The translations under genes were made by a program, and so were the position numbers. 13,145 nucleotides of DNA from an uncultured Oscillospiraceae bacterium (GTDB taxonomy: Bacteria > Bacillota_A > Clostridia > Oscillospirales > Acutalibacteraceae), in contig CAJLZR010000006.1 of the NCBI GenBank assembly GCA_905211185.1, positions 1-13,145 on the forward strand. The letters run 5' to 3'. Below, one piece after another: positions 1 through 7,493 of this stretch (positions are counted from its first letter, which is position 1; each line of letters opens with the position of its first letter). Below the pieces are notes generated by a model. The model had not been told where the DNA came from, did no database searches, and saw nothing but the letters and a program-made list of their open reading frames with translations.

Positions 1-34
1 CGCCTCGCGTACTTCCTTTGGTTAAAACATAATT

Positions 35-69
35 AGTAAAAAGCTGAATTTTTTATTCAGCTTTTTACT
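35..69. terminator. Bidirectional hairpin terminator
   Basis: A perfect 15-bp inverted repeat (35-49 with 55-69) around a five-T loop. The 3' arm contains a run of five T on the plus strand, and the symmetric arm gives the same on the minus strand, so it can end transcription from both sides. On the minus strand it lies about 115 bp after the stop of the AAA+ gene and probably ends that operon. On the plus strand it would end whatever gene lies left of the window. Confidence 0.7.
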
Positions 70-184
70 TATAATCGTTTAAGAGTATAAAGTTTAAGTA
101 AAGTATGCAACCACCTGATTAACTATTGCTGAAATCTAAAGTTTCGAGAGGAAAGAGCGGTTGCATAGATACTTTTAAGAAGTT

Positions 185-1306
185 TTAGACTTCAATCGCT
201 TGACGTAATTTAATCGGCTTAACTCTTTTTTTAGCCGGGCTAATTTGTTTGGGTTGCTCGGGTTGTTTGGGCTGCTCAGTTTGCTGAACCTGTTTAACCA
301 CAAACTTATGTGTATCGAAGTTAAACGATACGTGTACCGTTCTCGGTTTACGTCTTGAGAATGTGCTGCGGATTCTTTCTTGTAAACTCTTCGGTGCGGC
401 TTTTTCGTTTTCGTCAATATCCAAGCTTGTTATAGCGCCTGCCATTTCAGATAAGACAACGGCTACACTACGTCCGCCCATCATTCTATGTTCACTTTCA
501 CGTGCAAGAGTTTTTGATAGTTCTGGGTCAAATACCACTTTTAATCCAAACATTTTTTCGCTTTCATCAAATATGGATTTTAACGCTCTGTCATACATTT
601 GCTTGTATTCATCCACTTTGTAAGGATTAAACTTAAATCTCTGGAATCTTTGTACCAATGATCCGCTACGTTCAACAACTGTTCTACCAACATTGTATGC
701 CGGTTCGTCCGGATCAGGCTCTAATCCCCAACATTCAGGTTTTTCGTTGGTTCCGACTATTACAATAAGGCCTGAAACGTCTATTGATTCTTTATTTACA
801 ACTTTAGCTGTAGAGGTTCCACGCATGCCCATTTTTTGTTCAGAAGTCTCTGACATTGCCTCAATAGTACCTCTATCAACAGCATCGCGCAAGCACTCTA
901 ATAAAGCGTTTGAATCTTTATATTTATCAATTTCATCGAAAAATAGAACTGTGTTTCCTTTGCAACGTTTCAAATTCTTAATTAAGTCTGAATTTACATC
1001 GAAGAACTGATCAACAGGTGAAACACCGGGCTTTAATGATGCGGATGTTATATATCCCCATGATGGAATCGGTTTGCCGGTTAATGCCATTGCGTATTTT
1101 TGTGCCAGCAAGGATTTACCCATTCCGGGAGGTCCGATAAATGAAATCAATTGGCAACGATTTCTGTTTATTAAACTTTTGCTCTTTCTGAGTGCCAAGT
1201 TACCGGTTACCATAGTTGTTAGTTTTTCAATAGTATCGGTTAAACCAACAACGCCGTCTTGCATCATCTTCTTAATTGCTGCTCTTAATTTAATTGGGTC
1301 GTTCAT
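185..1306 (-). CDS. AAA+ ATPase, second gene of a two-gene operon
   Basis: A 373-residue ATPase of the AAA+ superfamily, probably a remodelling or chaperone-type motor. Its substrate is unknown. Visible motifs: Walker A GPPGMGKS at residues 58-65, Walker B LFFDEID at 121-127, sensor 1 IVIVGTNE at 181-188, candidate arginine fingers R220/R223 in VQRFQRF, and a sensor-2-like GGRS near 277-280. There is one AAA module and no protease domain. The tail is rich in Pro/Gln/Lys (QPKQPEQPKQ, about 345-354) and is probably disordered. A TTG at 1327 in the same frame is possible, but I prefer the ATG at 1306, whose A is the last base of the upstream TAA (TAATG). This implies translational coupling to the secreted protein gene. 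The closest match by eye is the Clp/HSP100 second AAA domain. The family is certain, the exact subfamily and role are not. Confidence 0.85.
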   Translation of the reverse strand: MNDPIKLRAAIKKMMQDGVVGLTDTIEKLTTMVTGNLALRKSKSLINRNRCQLISFIGPPGMGKSLLAQKYAMALTGKPIPSWGYITSASLKPGVSPVDQFFDVNSDLIKNLKRCKGNTVLFFDEIDKYKDSNALLECLRDAVDRGTIEAMSETSEQKMGMRGTSTAKVVNKESIDVSGLIVIVGTNEKPECWGLEPDPDEPAYNVGRTVVERSGSLVQRFQRFKFNPYKVDEYKQMYDRALKSIFDESEKMFGLKVVFDPELSKTLARESEHRMMGGRSVAVVLSEMAGAITSLDIDENEKAAPKSLQERIRSTFSRRKPRTVHVSFNFDTHKFVVKQVQQTEQPKQPEQPKQISPAKKRVKPIKLRQAIEV

Positions 1307-2349
1307 TACTTTATTACGTTCTGCCAAGAATTCGTCTTTTGCAAATTTCGAGGTGCCGTTAACAATGTTTCCAATTCGGTCATTTGGTCACACATCCATT
1401 CGCCAAATCTCCAAACCGCCAGCGAAGCCATTGCAGCGGCAAAAGCCTTAACGCCGAATGCTCCCCATCTTCCAAGTTTATATTTTACTCTTTGATACCA
1501 ATTTGCTGAATCGTAGTAAACACTTAGCGCAATCGTGGATGCCCGTTTTATATTCATAGGTGCAAGAAATTCGCCAATAGCATCGCCAAAGCCAAACGAG
1601 GTAAGCATTCCGTTTACAGAATTCATAATCCCCCCCCCGCCGGTGTTTTCAACCCATAGCATGTTATTCCAATAACGATCTAACATTATACCCACGTGAT
1701 CATTTTGAAGGAGTTCTCTGGGTGTTAGGGTGGGGTTAGCTTCGGAAAGCTGGTGAAGGTACACTGCAAAAGCACCTGTTTTTAAGCTCAAAATAGGTAG
1801 GCGGTGAACCTCAAAATAGATGTCAGCGTCCTGATCATTGCCACCATCAGGCACAAAAACTATAGATTTGCTGGCGTCCATAAGTGTGATAAAGTTGCGC
1901 CACTGATTTTGGTTCGCAATAGTAGTCGGAATGAAATTGTGATCGTTTAGCGGCTCAAGTCCCCAACTGTTGAACTCGGTACGCCTTTTTACACACGGAG
2001 CTCGTTTAAAATTGGGTTGGTCAGTGTTTAGTACATCGTCCTGCCCAGTCTGTTGAACGGTGTGTTCAACGTTACCGTAGGAAGCAGAAGTTATAACCAT
2101 GTATCTACCGTGCTGTTGTTCGCGGTTATTTAGCCAGTTTACGTATTGACGCAATTCGTTATGCATGTATGTGCGTACTGCCGCTACATCCAGGGGGTGA
2201 AGCAAACCTTGCACCGGTTGGGTGTTAAAGCTGTGGTAATGGCCTACAGCTTGCGCATGTGGCAACATAAGGTTGTTCACAAATGCGCCTTGCAAAAAGG
2301 TTGCGAGCATTGCTAACGCCAAAATGCGTTTTTTAAATTTTCCTTTCAT
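1306..2349 (-). CDS. Secreted or membrane-anchored hypothetical protein, first gene of the AAA+ operon
   Basis: A 347-residue protein I do not recognise. It begins with a clear Sec signal peptide: basic MKGKFKKR, a hydrophobic stretch at about 9-30, and a likely signal peptidase I site after HAQA (residue 34). Near the C terminus, residues 295-319 (GAFGVKAFAAAMASLAVW in the centre) form an Ala-rich hydrophobic segment that could span the membrane and leave a short tail. The middle is polar and rich in His, Asn and Trp, with no catalytic motif I can name. The ATG is preceded by AAGGAGAT at 2354-2361 with good spacing, and a consensus promoter lies at 2392-2420. Four glycines at 237-240 are encoded by GGC plus nine consecutive G, a likely slippage site. 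Gain or loss of one G would remove the C-terminal segment and uncouple the ATPase gene. Confidence 0.85.
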   Translation of the reverse strand: MKGKFKKRILALAMLATFLQGAFVNNLMLPHAQAVGHYHSFNTQPVQGLLHPLDVAAVRTYMHNELRQYVNWLNNREQQHGRYMVITSASYGNVEHTVQQTGQDDVLNTDQPNFKRAPCVKRRTEFNSWGLEPLNDHNFIPTTIANQNQWRNFITLMDASKSIVFVPDGGNDQDADIYFEVHRLPILSLKTGAFAVYLHQLSEANPTLTPRELLQNDHVGIMLDRYWNNMLWVENTGGGGIMNSVNGMLTSFGFGDAIGEFLAPMNIKRASTIALSVYYDSANWYQRVKYKLGRWGAFGVKAFAAAMASLAVWRFGEWMCDQMTELETLLTAPRNLQKTNSWQNVIK

Positions 2350-2353
2350 AAAA

Positions 2354-2420
2354 ATCTCCTTTAAAAAATTAATGTTTTAAAACATGATCCTATTATAACA
2401 AATAATTATAGCTTTATCAA
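2354..2420 (-). promoter_or_regulatory. Promoter and RBS of the secreted-protein/AAA+ operon
   Basis: On the minus strand TTGATA (2415-2420), a 17-bp spacer and TATAAT (2392-2397) form a near-consensus sigma-A promoter. A leader of about 35 nt and the Shine-Dalgarno AAGGAGAT (2354-2361) precede the ATG at 2349. The design (strong promoter, short leader, G-rich RBS with a T-rich spacer) matches that of the island genes on the right side of the window. Confidence 0.8.
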
Positions 2421-2736
2421 CACCTTTTTTATGTGTTACAAATTAATTATAAATCATATTTTAATATAGTTTGATGTATCTATAATGTTGCGAGATTAAC
2501 CGCAAATATTTGTTAGTATGTTTTAAAAGTGCGTATTAATACTTGAAGCCTACGATTATAAGTAAGAATAATATAGATTAAATGTTTAAATAAAATTTAC
2601 ATACATATTGTTTATGTGGAAGTGTTATAAGCGGAAGTTATGACAAAGTTAGTGTATTTTGGAATGGCAGAAAAATGAAATCTAAGTAAAAATTGCAAGT
2701 TTTAACTTGGTGACAAAAAAGATTACAAAATAAAAT
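2421..2736. other. AT-rich intergenic region without recognised genes
   Basis: About 315 bp between the operon promoter and the tRNA terminator. I see no open frame with a ribosome binding site and no RNA gene. It is very AT-rich and contains only loose promoter-like sequences. Confidence 0.5.
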
Positions 2737-2755
2737 AGCTCGATAAAATCGAGCT
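2737..2755 (-). terminator. Terminator of the tRNA-Thr/tRNA-Tyr unit
   Basis: An 8-bp perfect stem (AGCTCGAT at 2737-2744, ATCGAGCT at 2748-2755) with a 3-nt loop. On the minus strand it is followed by ATTTTATTTT, a typical intrinsic terminator tail. It lies 28 bp after the CCA end of tRNA-Tyr. Confidence 0.7.
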
Positions 2756-2782
2756 GAATTTGTTATATCATCAAAAATTAAA

Positions 2783-2867
2783 TGGTGGGAGATGGTGGAT
2801 TCGAACCACCGAAGCGAGACGCAACAGATTTACAGTCTGCCCCCTTTGACCGCTCGGGAAATCTCCC
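2783..2867 (-). tRNA. tRNA-Tyr (anticodon GUA)
   Basis: An 85-nt class II tRNA with a long variable arm, as expected for bacterial tRNA-Tyr. The acceptor arms are GGGAGAT (2861-2867) and ATCTCCC (2787-2793, minus sense), with discriminator A and an encoded CCA (2783-2785). The anticodon loop reads CTGTAAA on the minus strand, and the T loop TTCGAAT is canonical. It is the second tRNA of a pair, 15 bp after tRNA-Thr. Confidence 0.96.
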
Positions 2868-2882
2868 TTTTAAAACAATCGC

Positions 2883-2958
2883 TGGAGCTGGTGAAGGGAC
2901 TTGAACCCCCGACCTATTGATTACAAATCAATTGCTCTACCAACTGAGCTACACCAGC
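2883..2958 (-). tRNA. tRNA-Thr (anticodon UGU)
   Basis: A 76-nt cloverleaf. The acceptor GCTGGTG (2952-2958) pairs with CACCAGC (2887-2893, minus sense), followed by discriminator T and an encoded CCA (2883-2885). The anticodon stem-loop ATTGA-TTTGTAA-TCAAT gives TGT. The D arm AGCTCAGTTGGTAGAGC and the T loop TTCAAGT are canonical. First gene of the unit, read from the promoter at 2983-3011. Confidence 0.97.
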
Positions 2959-2982
2959 AACTGAATATTTACTACTCTACAC

Positions 2983-3011
2983 AGCATATCATTTATTGAG
3001 GTGTGTGTCAA
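2983..3011 (-). promoter_or_regulatory. Promoter of the tRNA-Thr/tRNA-Tyr unit
   Basis: On the minus strand TTGACA (3006-3011), 17 bp, TATGCT (2983-2988). The expected start lies some 15-20 bp before the tRNA-Thr 5' end, as usual for tRNA operons. Confidence 0.7.
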
Positions 3012-3116
3012 TAGTAAAAATATTTTAAAATTGAGTTAAAATTTTTTGTAACTTAATTTTTAAAATGGGGACGGTAAATGTTGAAAACATATATTAAACA
3101 TTAAGAAGGTGATTTT

Positions 3117-4337
3117 CTGAAGTATAGTGGCATAGATGTTTCGGAAACGCAAGGAAATATTGATTGGAAAAGTGTAGAGCGTAGCGAAATCAAATTTGCG
3201 ATGATTCGTTCAACGTATGGCTCTTCCGGAGTTGATGTTCAGTTTTTAAACAATATGGAGAACATATCAAAAACAGACATTTATGCAGGTGTATATCACG
3301 ATTTAGGGGCAAGCAGCGTGGGGGAGTCTGTAAGGGAAGCAAATTATTTTTTAAATACGGTTAGGCCGTATAAGTCTGTATGTCCTTTAGCTGTCAATAT
3401 TGAAAATGAAATGGCTATGCAAATGGGTAAGGAATTTTTAACAGGCATAGTTGGTGCTTTTGTGGATGTTGTAAAGGATAGCGGATATTATCTTTTAATT
3501 TTTGCAAACAAAGAGGTTTTAGAAAGTATTGATTTGAGTGCTATGAAAGGCGTTGGCATTTGGCTTAAAGAAAAAAGCGTTGATGCCTCAAAAGGTCCTA
3601 GCATCAAAAAAAATGTAGAAATATGGCAACATTCGGATCAAGGCATTATACCGGGTGTGCAGGGAAAAATTAATCTAGATATTTCCTACCGGGATTATTC
3701 AGGAAAAGCAAAAAACCAAATACAAAATATTTTAAAATTATCAGAAAATGGAGCGATACATATGGCCGAAAATTTAAACACAGAAAATGTAACAAATTTA
3801 GATAACACAAACGGCGGCTTAGCCGATACTGCCTTTTATACCGTGCAAAGAGGTGACACGCTAAGGGGCGTTGCAGAAAAAATATTTGGAAATTCCGAAG
3901 ACTATAAAAGATTAATGGAATTGAACGGATTAACAAGACCCGTGATTTTTGTGGGACAAATTTTAAGAATACCAAATCCTGATCGTAATAACACTTTTTC
4001 GTACAGGGTTGTCCCCGGCGATACGCTTTGGAAACTTGCTCAAAGGTTTCTTGGATATGGTCCGAGGTATAATGAAATTATGAATGAAAACGGTCTTACA
4101 AATGATATGATATATCCGGGACAAATTTTAAAAATAAAGATTGAGAATAGCAATAATAACGGTAGCAACAGCAACAACAACGCTATGCCTTATGTAGTAA
4201 AAAAAGGCGATACGCTCTGGAGTATAGCGCAAACCACCTTGGGCGACGGGAACAGATATGCGGAGATTATGCAACTAAATAATTTAAAAGACGGAAATTT
4301 AACCATTGGGCAACCATTAATACTTCCTTCCAATTAA
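3117..4337 (+). CDS. GH25 lysozyme-like protein with three LysM domains, CTG start
   Basis: A 406-residue peptidoglycan-associated protein: an N-terminal glycoside hydrolase family 25 (muramidase fold) domain at about 3-195 and three LysM peptidoglycan-binding repeats at about 240-286, 295-340 and 358-404, each beginning with a GDTL motif. An Asn/Ser linker (343-355) separates repeats 2 and 3. GH25 hallmarks are GIDVSETQGNIDW at 5-17 (D7 is the conserved Asp), FAMIRSTYG at 27-35, and IWQHSDQG with NLDISY at 169-191. The usual DxE acid pair reads N94-I-E96, so the first Asp is replaced by Asn. There is no signal peptide. The frame is open only back to a stop at 3102. The CTG at 3117, 5-6 nt after AAGAAGGTGA, is the only start that keeps the GH25 motif; the first ATG (3201) would remove it. 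It may be a weak or non-catalytic binder, or an internally acting autolysin. Confidence 0.88.
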   Translation: MKYSGIDVSETQGNIDWKSVERSEIKFAMIRSTYGSSGVDVQFLNNMENISKTDIYAGVYHDLGASSVGESVREANYFLNTVRPYKSVCPLAVNIENEMAMQMGKEFLTGIVGAFVDVVKDSGYYLLIFANKEVLESIDLSAMKGVGIWLKEKSVDASKGPSIKKNVEIWQHSDQGIIPGVQGKINLDISYRDYSGKAKNQIQNILKLSENGAIHMAENLNTENVTNLDNTNGGLADTAFYTVQRGDTLRGVAEKIFGNSEDYKRLMELNGLTRPVIFVGQILRIPNPDRNNTFSYRVVPGDTLWKLAQRFLGYGPRYNEIMNENGLTNDMIYPGQILKIKIENSNNNGSNSNNNAMPYVVKKGDTLWSIAQTTLGDGNRYAEIMQLNNLKDGNLTIGQPLILPSN

Positions 4338-4366
4338 TTATTTGCATTTATTTTTTATTTTGCATA

Positions 4367-4375
4367 TGATATAAT
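4367..4375 (+). promoter_or_regulatory. Extended -10 promoter before the phosphohexomutase gene
   Basis: TGATATAAT (TGn plus a perfect -10 at 4370-4375) lies 90 bp before the start, after the lysozyme-like gene. No good -35 is seen (TTTATT at the expected spacing). There is no terminator between the two genes, so read-through is also possible. Confidence 0.5.
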
Positions 4376-4464
4376 CAGTTATGATTTGATTTTTGCCATA
4401 GTTTATATAGTTTTAATAGTAGCGAACGTAAAAAATCATAAGATTGTAAGAAGGAATGAAAATT

Positions 4465-6000
4465 ATGTTAAATGATTTTTGGAGTAAACTCAAAAGCGGT
4501 TCGGATATAAGAGGAGTGGCAACCGATGGTGTTTCGGGAGAAGAAATTGCGCTTACAAACGAAACCGTTCAAAAAGTTTCGCTTGCGTTTGCAACGTGGA
4601 TAAAAGAAGCGTTTAGAGTTCCTTGCTCCTTGGTAACGGTTGCCGTGGGTCATGACAGCAGAATTTCTTCGCTGAGAATAAAAAATGCTATGATAAATTC
4701 TTTAAGAAGCGTTGGCATAAATGTTTATGACTGTGGTTTAACATCAACCCCCGCAATGTTTATGGCAACGTCTGTTCTAGATTGCCTTGCTTCTGTGCAG
4801 ATTACTGCAAGTCATCACCCTTTTAACAGAAACGGATTTAAGTTTTTTACTTCGCAAGGTGGTTTTTCAAATTCCGATATTGAAGAAGTCCTAAACTTTG
4901 CGCAAACGGAAGAGTTTCCTCCGATAGGTAAACTTGGCAGCGTCAGAAGTATAAATCTTATGAACTATTACTCCGAAAAACTGATTAGAGTTATAAAAAG
5001 TGGAATAGGTAGGAGCGAGAATAGAAAAGATGGCGACATTTTAAAAGGTTTTAAAATAGTTGTTGATGCAGGTAATGGCGCCGGAGGCTTTTTCGTGGAA
5101 AAGGTTCTTAAAGTGTTGGGTGCTGATACAAACGGTAGCAGGTATTTAGAGCCTAATGGTAATTTTCCAAACCATATTCCGAACCCTGAAGATCCACAAG
5201 CTATGCAGTCTATCGTAGATGCTGTTAAAGAATCGGATGCTGATTTAGGAATAATATTTGATACCGACGTGGATAGAGTTGCGTTTGTGGGAAAAAGTGG
5301 ACGGGAAATTTCCAAAAACAAACTTATAGCATTAGCTTCCACTATTGCTCTTAAAGACCGGAAAAACGGTGTTATAGTAACTGATTCTATGACTTCCGAT
5401 TACCTTAAGAAATTTATAGAAAACTTGGGTGGTTCGCACTTCAGATATAAGCGTGGTTATCAAAATGTTATTGGAATGGCAAAAAAGCTTGGCGAAAAGG
5501 GAGTTTATTGTCCGCTTGCGATAGAATCTTCCGGCCATGCAGCATTTAAGGAAAACGATTTTGTAGATGATGGCGCATTTTTTGCAGCCAAAATAATAGT
5601 TGAATTGGTCAGCGCAAAAATGCAGGGTAAAGATGTGGAGGACTTAATCAGCAGCTTAATTGACGCAAAAGAGTCGGCAAGCTTTAGAATAAAAATGGAT
5701 TCGGAGCTATCTGATAAAATTTTGGGCGACTTTAAAAATTATGCGCGCTCAAATAAGCTTTTGGAGCTTGATAATGAAAATATAGAAGGTGTTCGGGTAA
5801 ATAACAATTCCAAGCATCAAAAAGGGTGGGTACTACTTCGAAAAAGCATTCACGATCCTGTTTTAATAGTATATGCAGAAAGTTATGTTACAGGTGGGGT
5901 AAAGCCTATTGTTGGAACTGTGCATTCATTCTTAAATAGGTATAAGCTACCGGGTTTAGAGGACATGGAAAAATTTTTAGGTAAGAATAAAAATAAGTAG
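4465..6000 (+). CDS. Alpha-D-phosphohexomutase (phosphoglucomutase/phosphomannomutase family)
   Basis: A 511-residue cytoplasmic enzyme that interconverts hexose 1- and 6-phosphates through a phosphoserine, supplying sugar phosphates for cell-wall, glycan or storage carbohydrate synthesis. All four active-site regions are present: the phosphoserine loop TASHHP (114-119, Ser116), the metal loop DTDVDR (266-271), the sugar-specificity loop ESSGH...DDG (354-370), and the C-terminal phosphate loop RKSIHDP, a variant of RPSGTEP. The N-terminal SGSDIRG (11-17) matches the family's GTSGIRG-type motif. The RKS.HDP variant resembles the form I know from cyanobacterial and plastid members, so the substrate (glucose or mannose phosphate) cannot be fixed. 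An ATG at 4456 directly abuts AAGGA. The ATG at 4465 has proper spacing from AAGAAGGAA and is preferred. Intact, core-like. Confidence 0.93.
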   Translation: MLNDFWSKLKSGSDIRGVATDGVSGEEIALTNETVQKVSLAFATWIKEAFRVPCSLVTVAVGHDSRISSLRIKNAMINSLRSVGINVYDCGLTSTPAMFMATSVLDCLASVQITASHHPFNRNGFKFFTSQGGFSNSDIEEVLNFAQTEEFPPIGKLGSVRSINLMNYYSEKLIRVIKSGIGRSENRKDGDILKGFKIVVDAGNGAGGFFVEKVLKVLGADTNGSRYLEPNGNFPNHIPNPEDPQAMQSIVDAVKESDADLGIIFDTDVDRVAFVGKSGREISKNKLIALASTIALKDRKNGVIVTDSMTSDYLKKFIENLGGSHFRYKRGYQNVIGMAKKLGEKGVYCPLAIESSGHAAFKENDFVDDGAFFAAKIIVELVSAKMQGKDVEDLISSLIDAKESASFRIKMDSELSDKILGDFKNYARSNKLLELDNENIEGVRVNNNSKHQKGWVLLRKSIHDPVLIVYAESYVTGGVKPIVGTVHSFLNRYKLPGLEDMEKFLGKNKNK

Positions 6001-6018
6001 TTTTAAAATTGTTTTTTT

Positions 6019-6051
6019 AAAAGTCTGCTTGCTTAATGCGGCGGGCTTTTT
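6019..6051 (+). terminator. Terminator after the phosphohexomutase gene
   Basis: A 10-bp stem, AAAAGTCTGC (6019-6028) with GCGGGCTTTT (6041-6050), including two G-U pairs, a 12-nt loop and a trailing T run. It lies 18 bp after the stop codon and separates the core block from the accessory island. Confidence 0.75.
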
Positions 6052-6106
6052 ATCTGTTTGAGATGATGTGTAGAATAATTTGTTTTATAAAAATTAAACA
6101 ACTTTT

Positions 6107-6135
6107 TTCAAAAAGCGCTTGACAATATATATAAT
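6107..6135 (+). promoter_or_regulatory. Promoter of the coiled-coil protein gene
   Basis: A perfect TATAAT at 6130-6135 with TTCAAA (6107-6112) 17 bp upstream. A perfect TTGACA at 6119-6124 overlaps this region, but its best downstream partner at normal spacing is only CGTACA (6142-6147). Which pairing is used is unclear. Confidence 0.45.
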
Positions 6136-6194
6136 GTGGATCGTACAAGAATTCTTATACACATTTTATTTTAAATTTAGAAGGGATGATTTTT

Positions 6195-6638
6195 ATGTGG
6201 AATGAAGATGACTTTATTACGGAGGATGATGTTAAGGAATTAAAAAAACAGAACGAGCAGTTGAAAAAACAACAAGAGCAGTGGAAAAAACAATGTGCCC
6301 AATTTTCAAGACAAATTGAAGAAGGCGGAAAAAGTGAAGAGAAATCTATGCAAGAGGTTGATAAAACCTTGGGAGATCTGAGGGAGTTATCGAAAGAACT
6401 TAGCGATAGTGAAAGCGACGATGATGATTGGGATGAGTTGGTAAAGAAAGAGGAGGCTAAGTTAGAAGCGGAAATAGAAAGTACGAGAAAATTCAAGGAA
6501 GAGTGTGAGGAACACAAGAGAAAACTTGATGAGGCAAAAAAGAAAGGCGATGAAGCGTTTGCGCGAATGACTACAACGGTCGAGCAAATGACCAAGAAAT
6601 TGAGGGATTTGCAGAGGCAATCTAACAAGAGACATTAA
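6195..6638 (+). CDS. Small charged coiled-coil hypothetical protein
   Basis: A 147-residue protein with no recognised family, signal peptide or membrane segment. It is dominated by Lys, Glu, Gln and Asp. Residues about 11-40 (LKKQNEQLKKQQEQWKK) and about 85-147 (EAKLEAEIESTRKFKEEC) have heptad-like spacing typical of coiled coils. An acidic Ser/Asp patch (SDSESDDDDWDE) lies between them. ATG 6195 is chosen because AGAAGGGA (6179-6186) is 8 nt away; the in-frame ATG at 6186 overlaps the RBS. It is the first gene of the island, with its own promoter and a 14-bp terminator. It may be a structural or scaffold partner of host-facing proteins, but nothing in the sequence shows this directly. Confidence 0.75.
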   Translation: MWNEDDFITEDDVKELKKQNEQLKKQQEQWKKQCAQFSRQIEEGGKSEEKSMQEVDKTLGDLRELSKELSDSESDDDDWDELVKKEEAKLEAEIESTRKFKEECEEHKRKLDEAKKKGDEAFARMTTTVEQMTKKLRDLQRQSNKRH

Positions 6639-6707
6639 ATTTAGAGCGTATATATTAGTAGTTTTATAAAATTGAATTTGAGAGAGATGTATTTAAATGG
6701 TATTGTT

Positions 6708-6744
6708 AAAAGCCTAACAATAAACGGATTGTTGGGCTTTTTTT
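6708..6744 (+). terminator. Terminator of the coiled-coil protein gene
   Basis: A 14-bp stem (AAAAGCCTAACAAT at 6708-6721 with ATTGTTGGGCTTTT at 6728-6741, one G-U pair), a 6-nt loop and a seven-T tail. It resembles the terminator at 8391-8426. Confidence 0.85.
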
Positions 6745-6781
6745 ATTTAAAATGATTCGTTTTATAAAAATTAAATAGTTC

Positions 6782-6811
6782 TTGTTGATAATATTTGAAA
6801 ATTATTATACA
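6782..6811 (+). promoter_or_regulatory. Possible promoter of the calpain-like gene
   Basis: TTGTTG (6782-6787), 18 bp, TATACA (6806-6811), about 56 bp before the ATG at 6867. It is weaker than the other island promoters. The RBS is AAAGGG at 6853-6858. Confidence 0.35.
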
Positions 6812-6866
6812 TTAGTTTCGGGATGCCTCCTCTGTATTTTACTTAAAATTAGAAAGGGTGGTTTTT

Positions 6867-7493
6867 ATGCCTAATAACATGGGGTTAGATGAACAGGCGC
6901 GTGACGAAGAACTGCGTGGGCGAATAAACAAAAGAGTTAAAGAAATGGAAGCGGAGGATAGCGCCGGAAAGTTATCGAGAAGGGATTTGAAAAAGCGTTG
7001 GGAAACACACAATCTAAGGGATTCTCTTTATAATACCGATCAACATGGCAGCCGGTTACCGAAAGTTTCTGATATTGACCAAAGCAGTGCGAGTGATTTA
7101 GATTATTTGTTTGAAGGCAGTGAAATTGAAGATTGCTATTTGCTTGCCAATTTAATGGGATTGGCCCAACGCAACCCCCGATATATTACTTCTGAATTGA
7201 TAAAAATAGTTGGTAAAGATGAGGTTAAAGTAGGCTTTTTCGAATATGAATTTTCCAGAATTACAAAAAGCGATGGTTCGGAAAGACTTAAGTGCGCTAA
7301 AAAAGGATCACGGAGGAAATACTATTCTGTGAAGAAGCCGGAAGCATTAAAGTGGAAAACAAGCCATTTGGCACTTTGGCCTGTTGTAATCGAAATTGCT
7401 TTTGCAAAGTTTCTCAGAGATGAAATGAAGAAGCATGAGGATCTTAAGAATATATTTAGAGATTCTTTAAGCGACTCACTGCAAAAAAATTGA
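6867..7493 (+). CDS. N-terminal fragment of the calpain-like protease (catalytic Cys half)
   Basis: The longest frame still open after the native start, 208 residues, ending at TGA 7491-7493 just after the A7 run. It has the Cys90 motif and the LWPVVIEIAFAKF segment but lacks the His and Asn, so it cannot be an active calpain-type protease alone. The GTG at 6858 lies inside the RBS and is not the start. ATG 6867 follows AAAGGG by 8 nt. Confidence 0.6.
   Translation: MPNNMGLDEQARDEELRGRINKRVKEMEAEDSAGKLSRRDLKKRWETHNLRDSLYNTDQHGSRLPKVSDIDQSSASDLDYLFEGSEIEDCYLLANLMGLAQRNPRYITSELIKIVGKDEVKVGFFEYEFSRITKSDGSERLKCAKKGSRRKYYSVKKPEALKWKTSHLALWPVVIEIAFAKFLRDEMKKHEDLKNIFRDSLSDSLQKN

Noticed and set aside
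1307..1327. TTG at 1327 as start of the AAA+ ATPase
   Set aside because: No clear RBS before it; the ATG at 1306 forms a TAATG junction with the upstream gene, a more usual arrangement. It remains possible.
363..1451. Three plus-strand frames opposite the AAA+ operon
   Set aside because: They run antisense to a protein with clear AAA+ motifs, and none has an RBS or recognisable content.
4968..5538. Minus-strand frames opposite the phosphohexomutase gene
   Set aside because: Antisense shadows of a gene with all active-site motifs intact.
6119..6161. TTGACA at 6119 with TATACA at 6156 as a promoter
   Set aside because: The spacing of 31 bp is too long; the TATAAT at 6130 with an upstream -35 is more plausible.
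6155..6628. 157-codon minus-strand frame, Ser/Phe/Cys-rich
   Set aside because: It is the antisense of the Lys/Glu-rich coiled-coil gene; low-complexity composition follows from the other strand, and it has no promoter or RBS.
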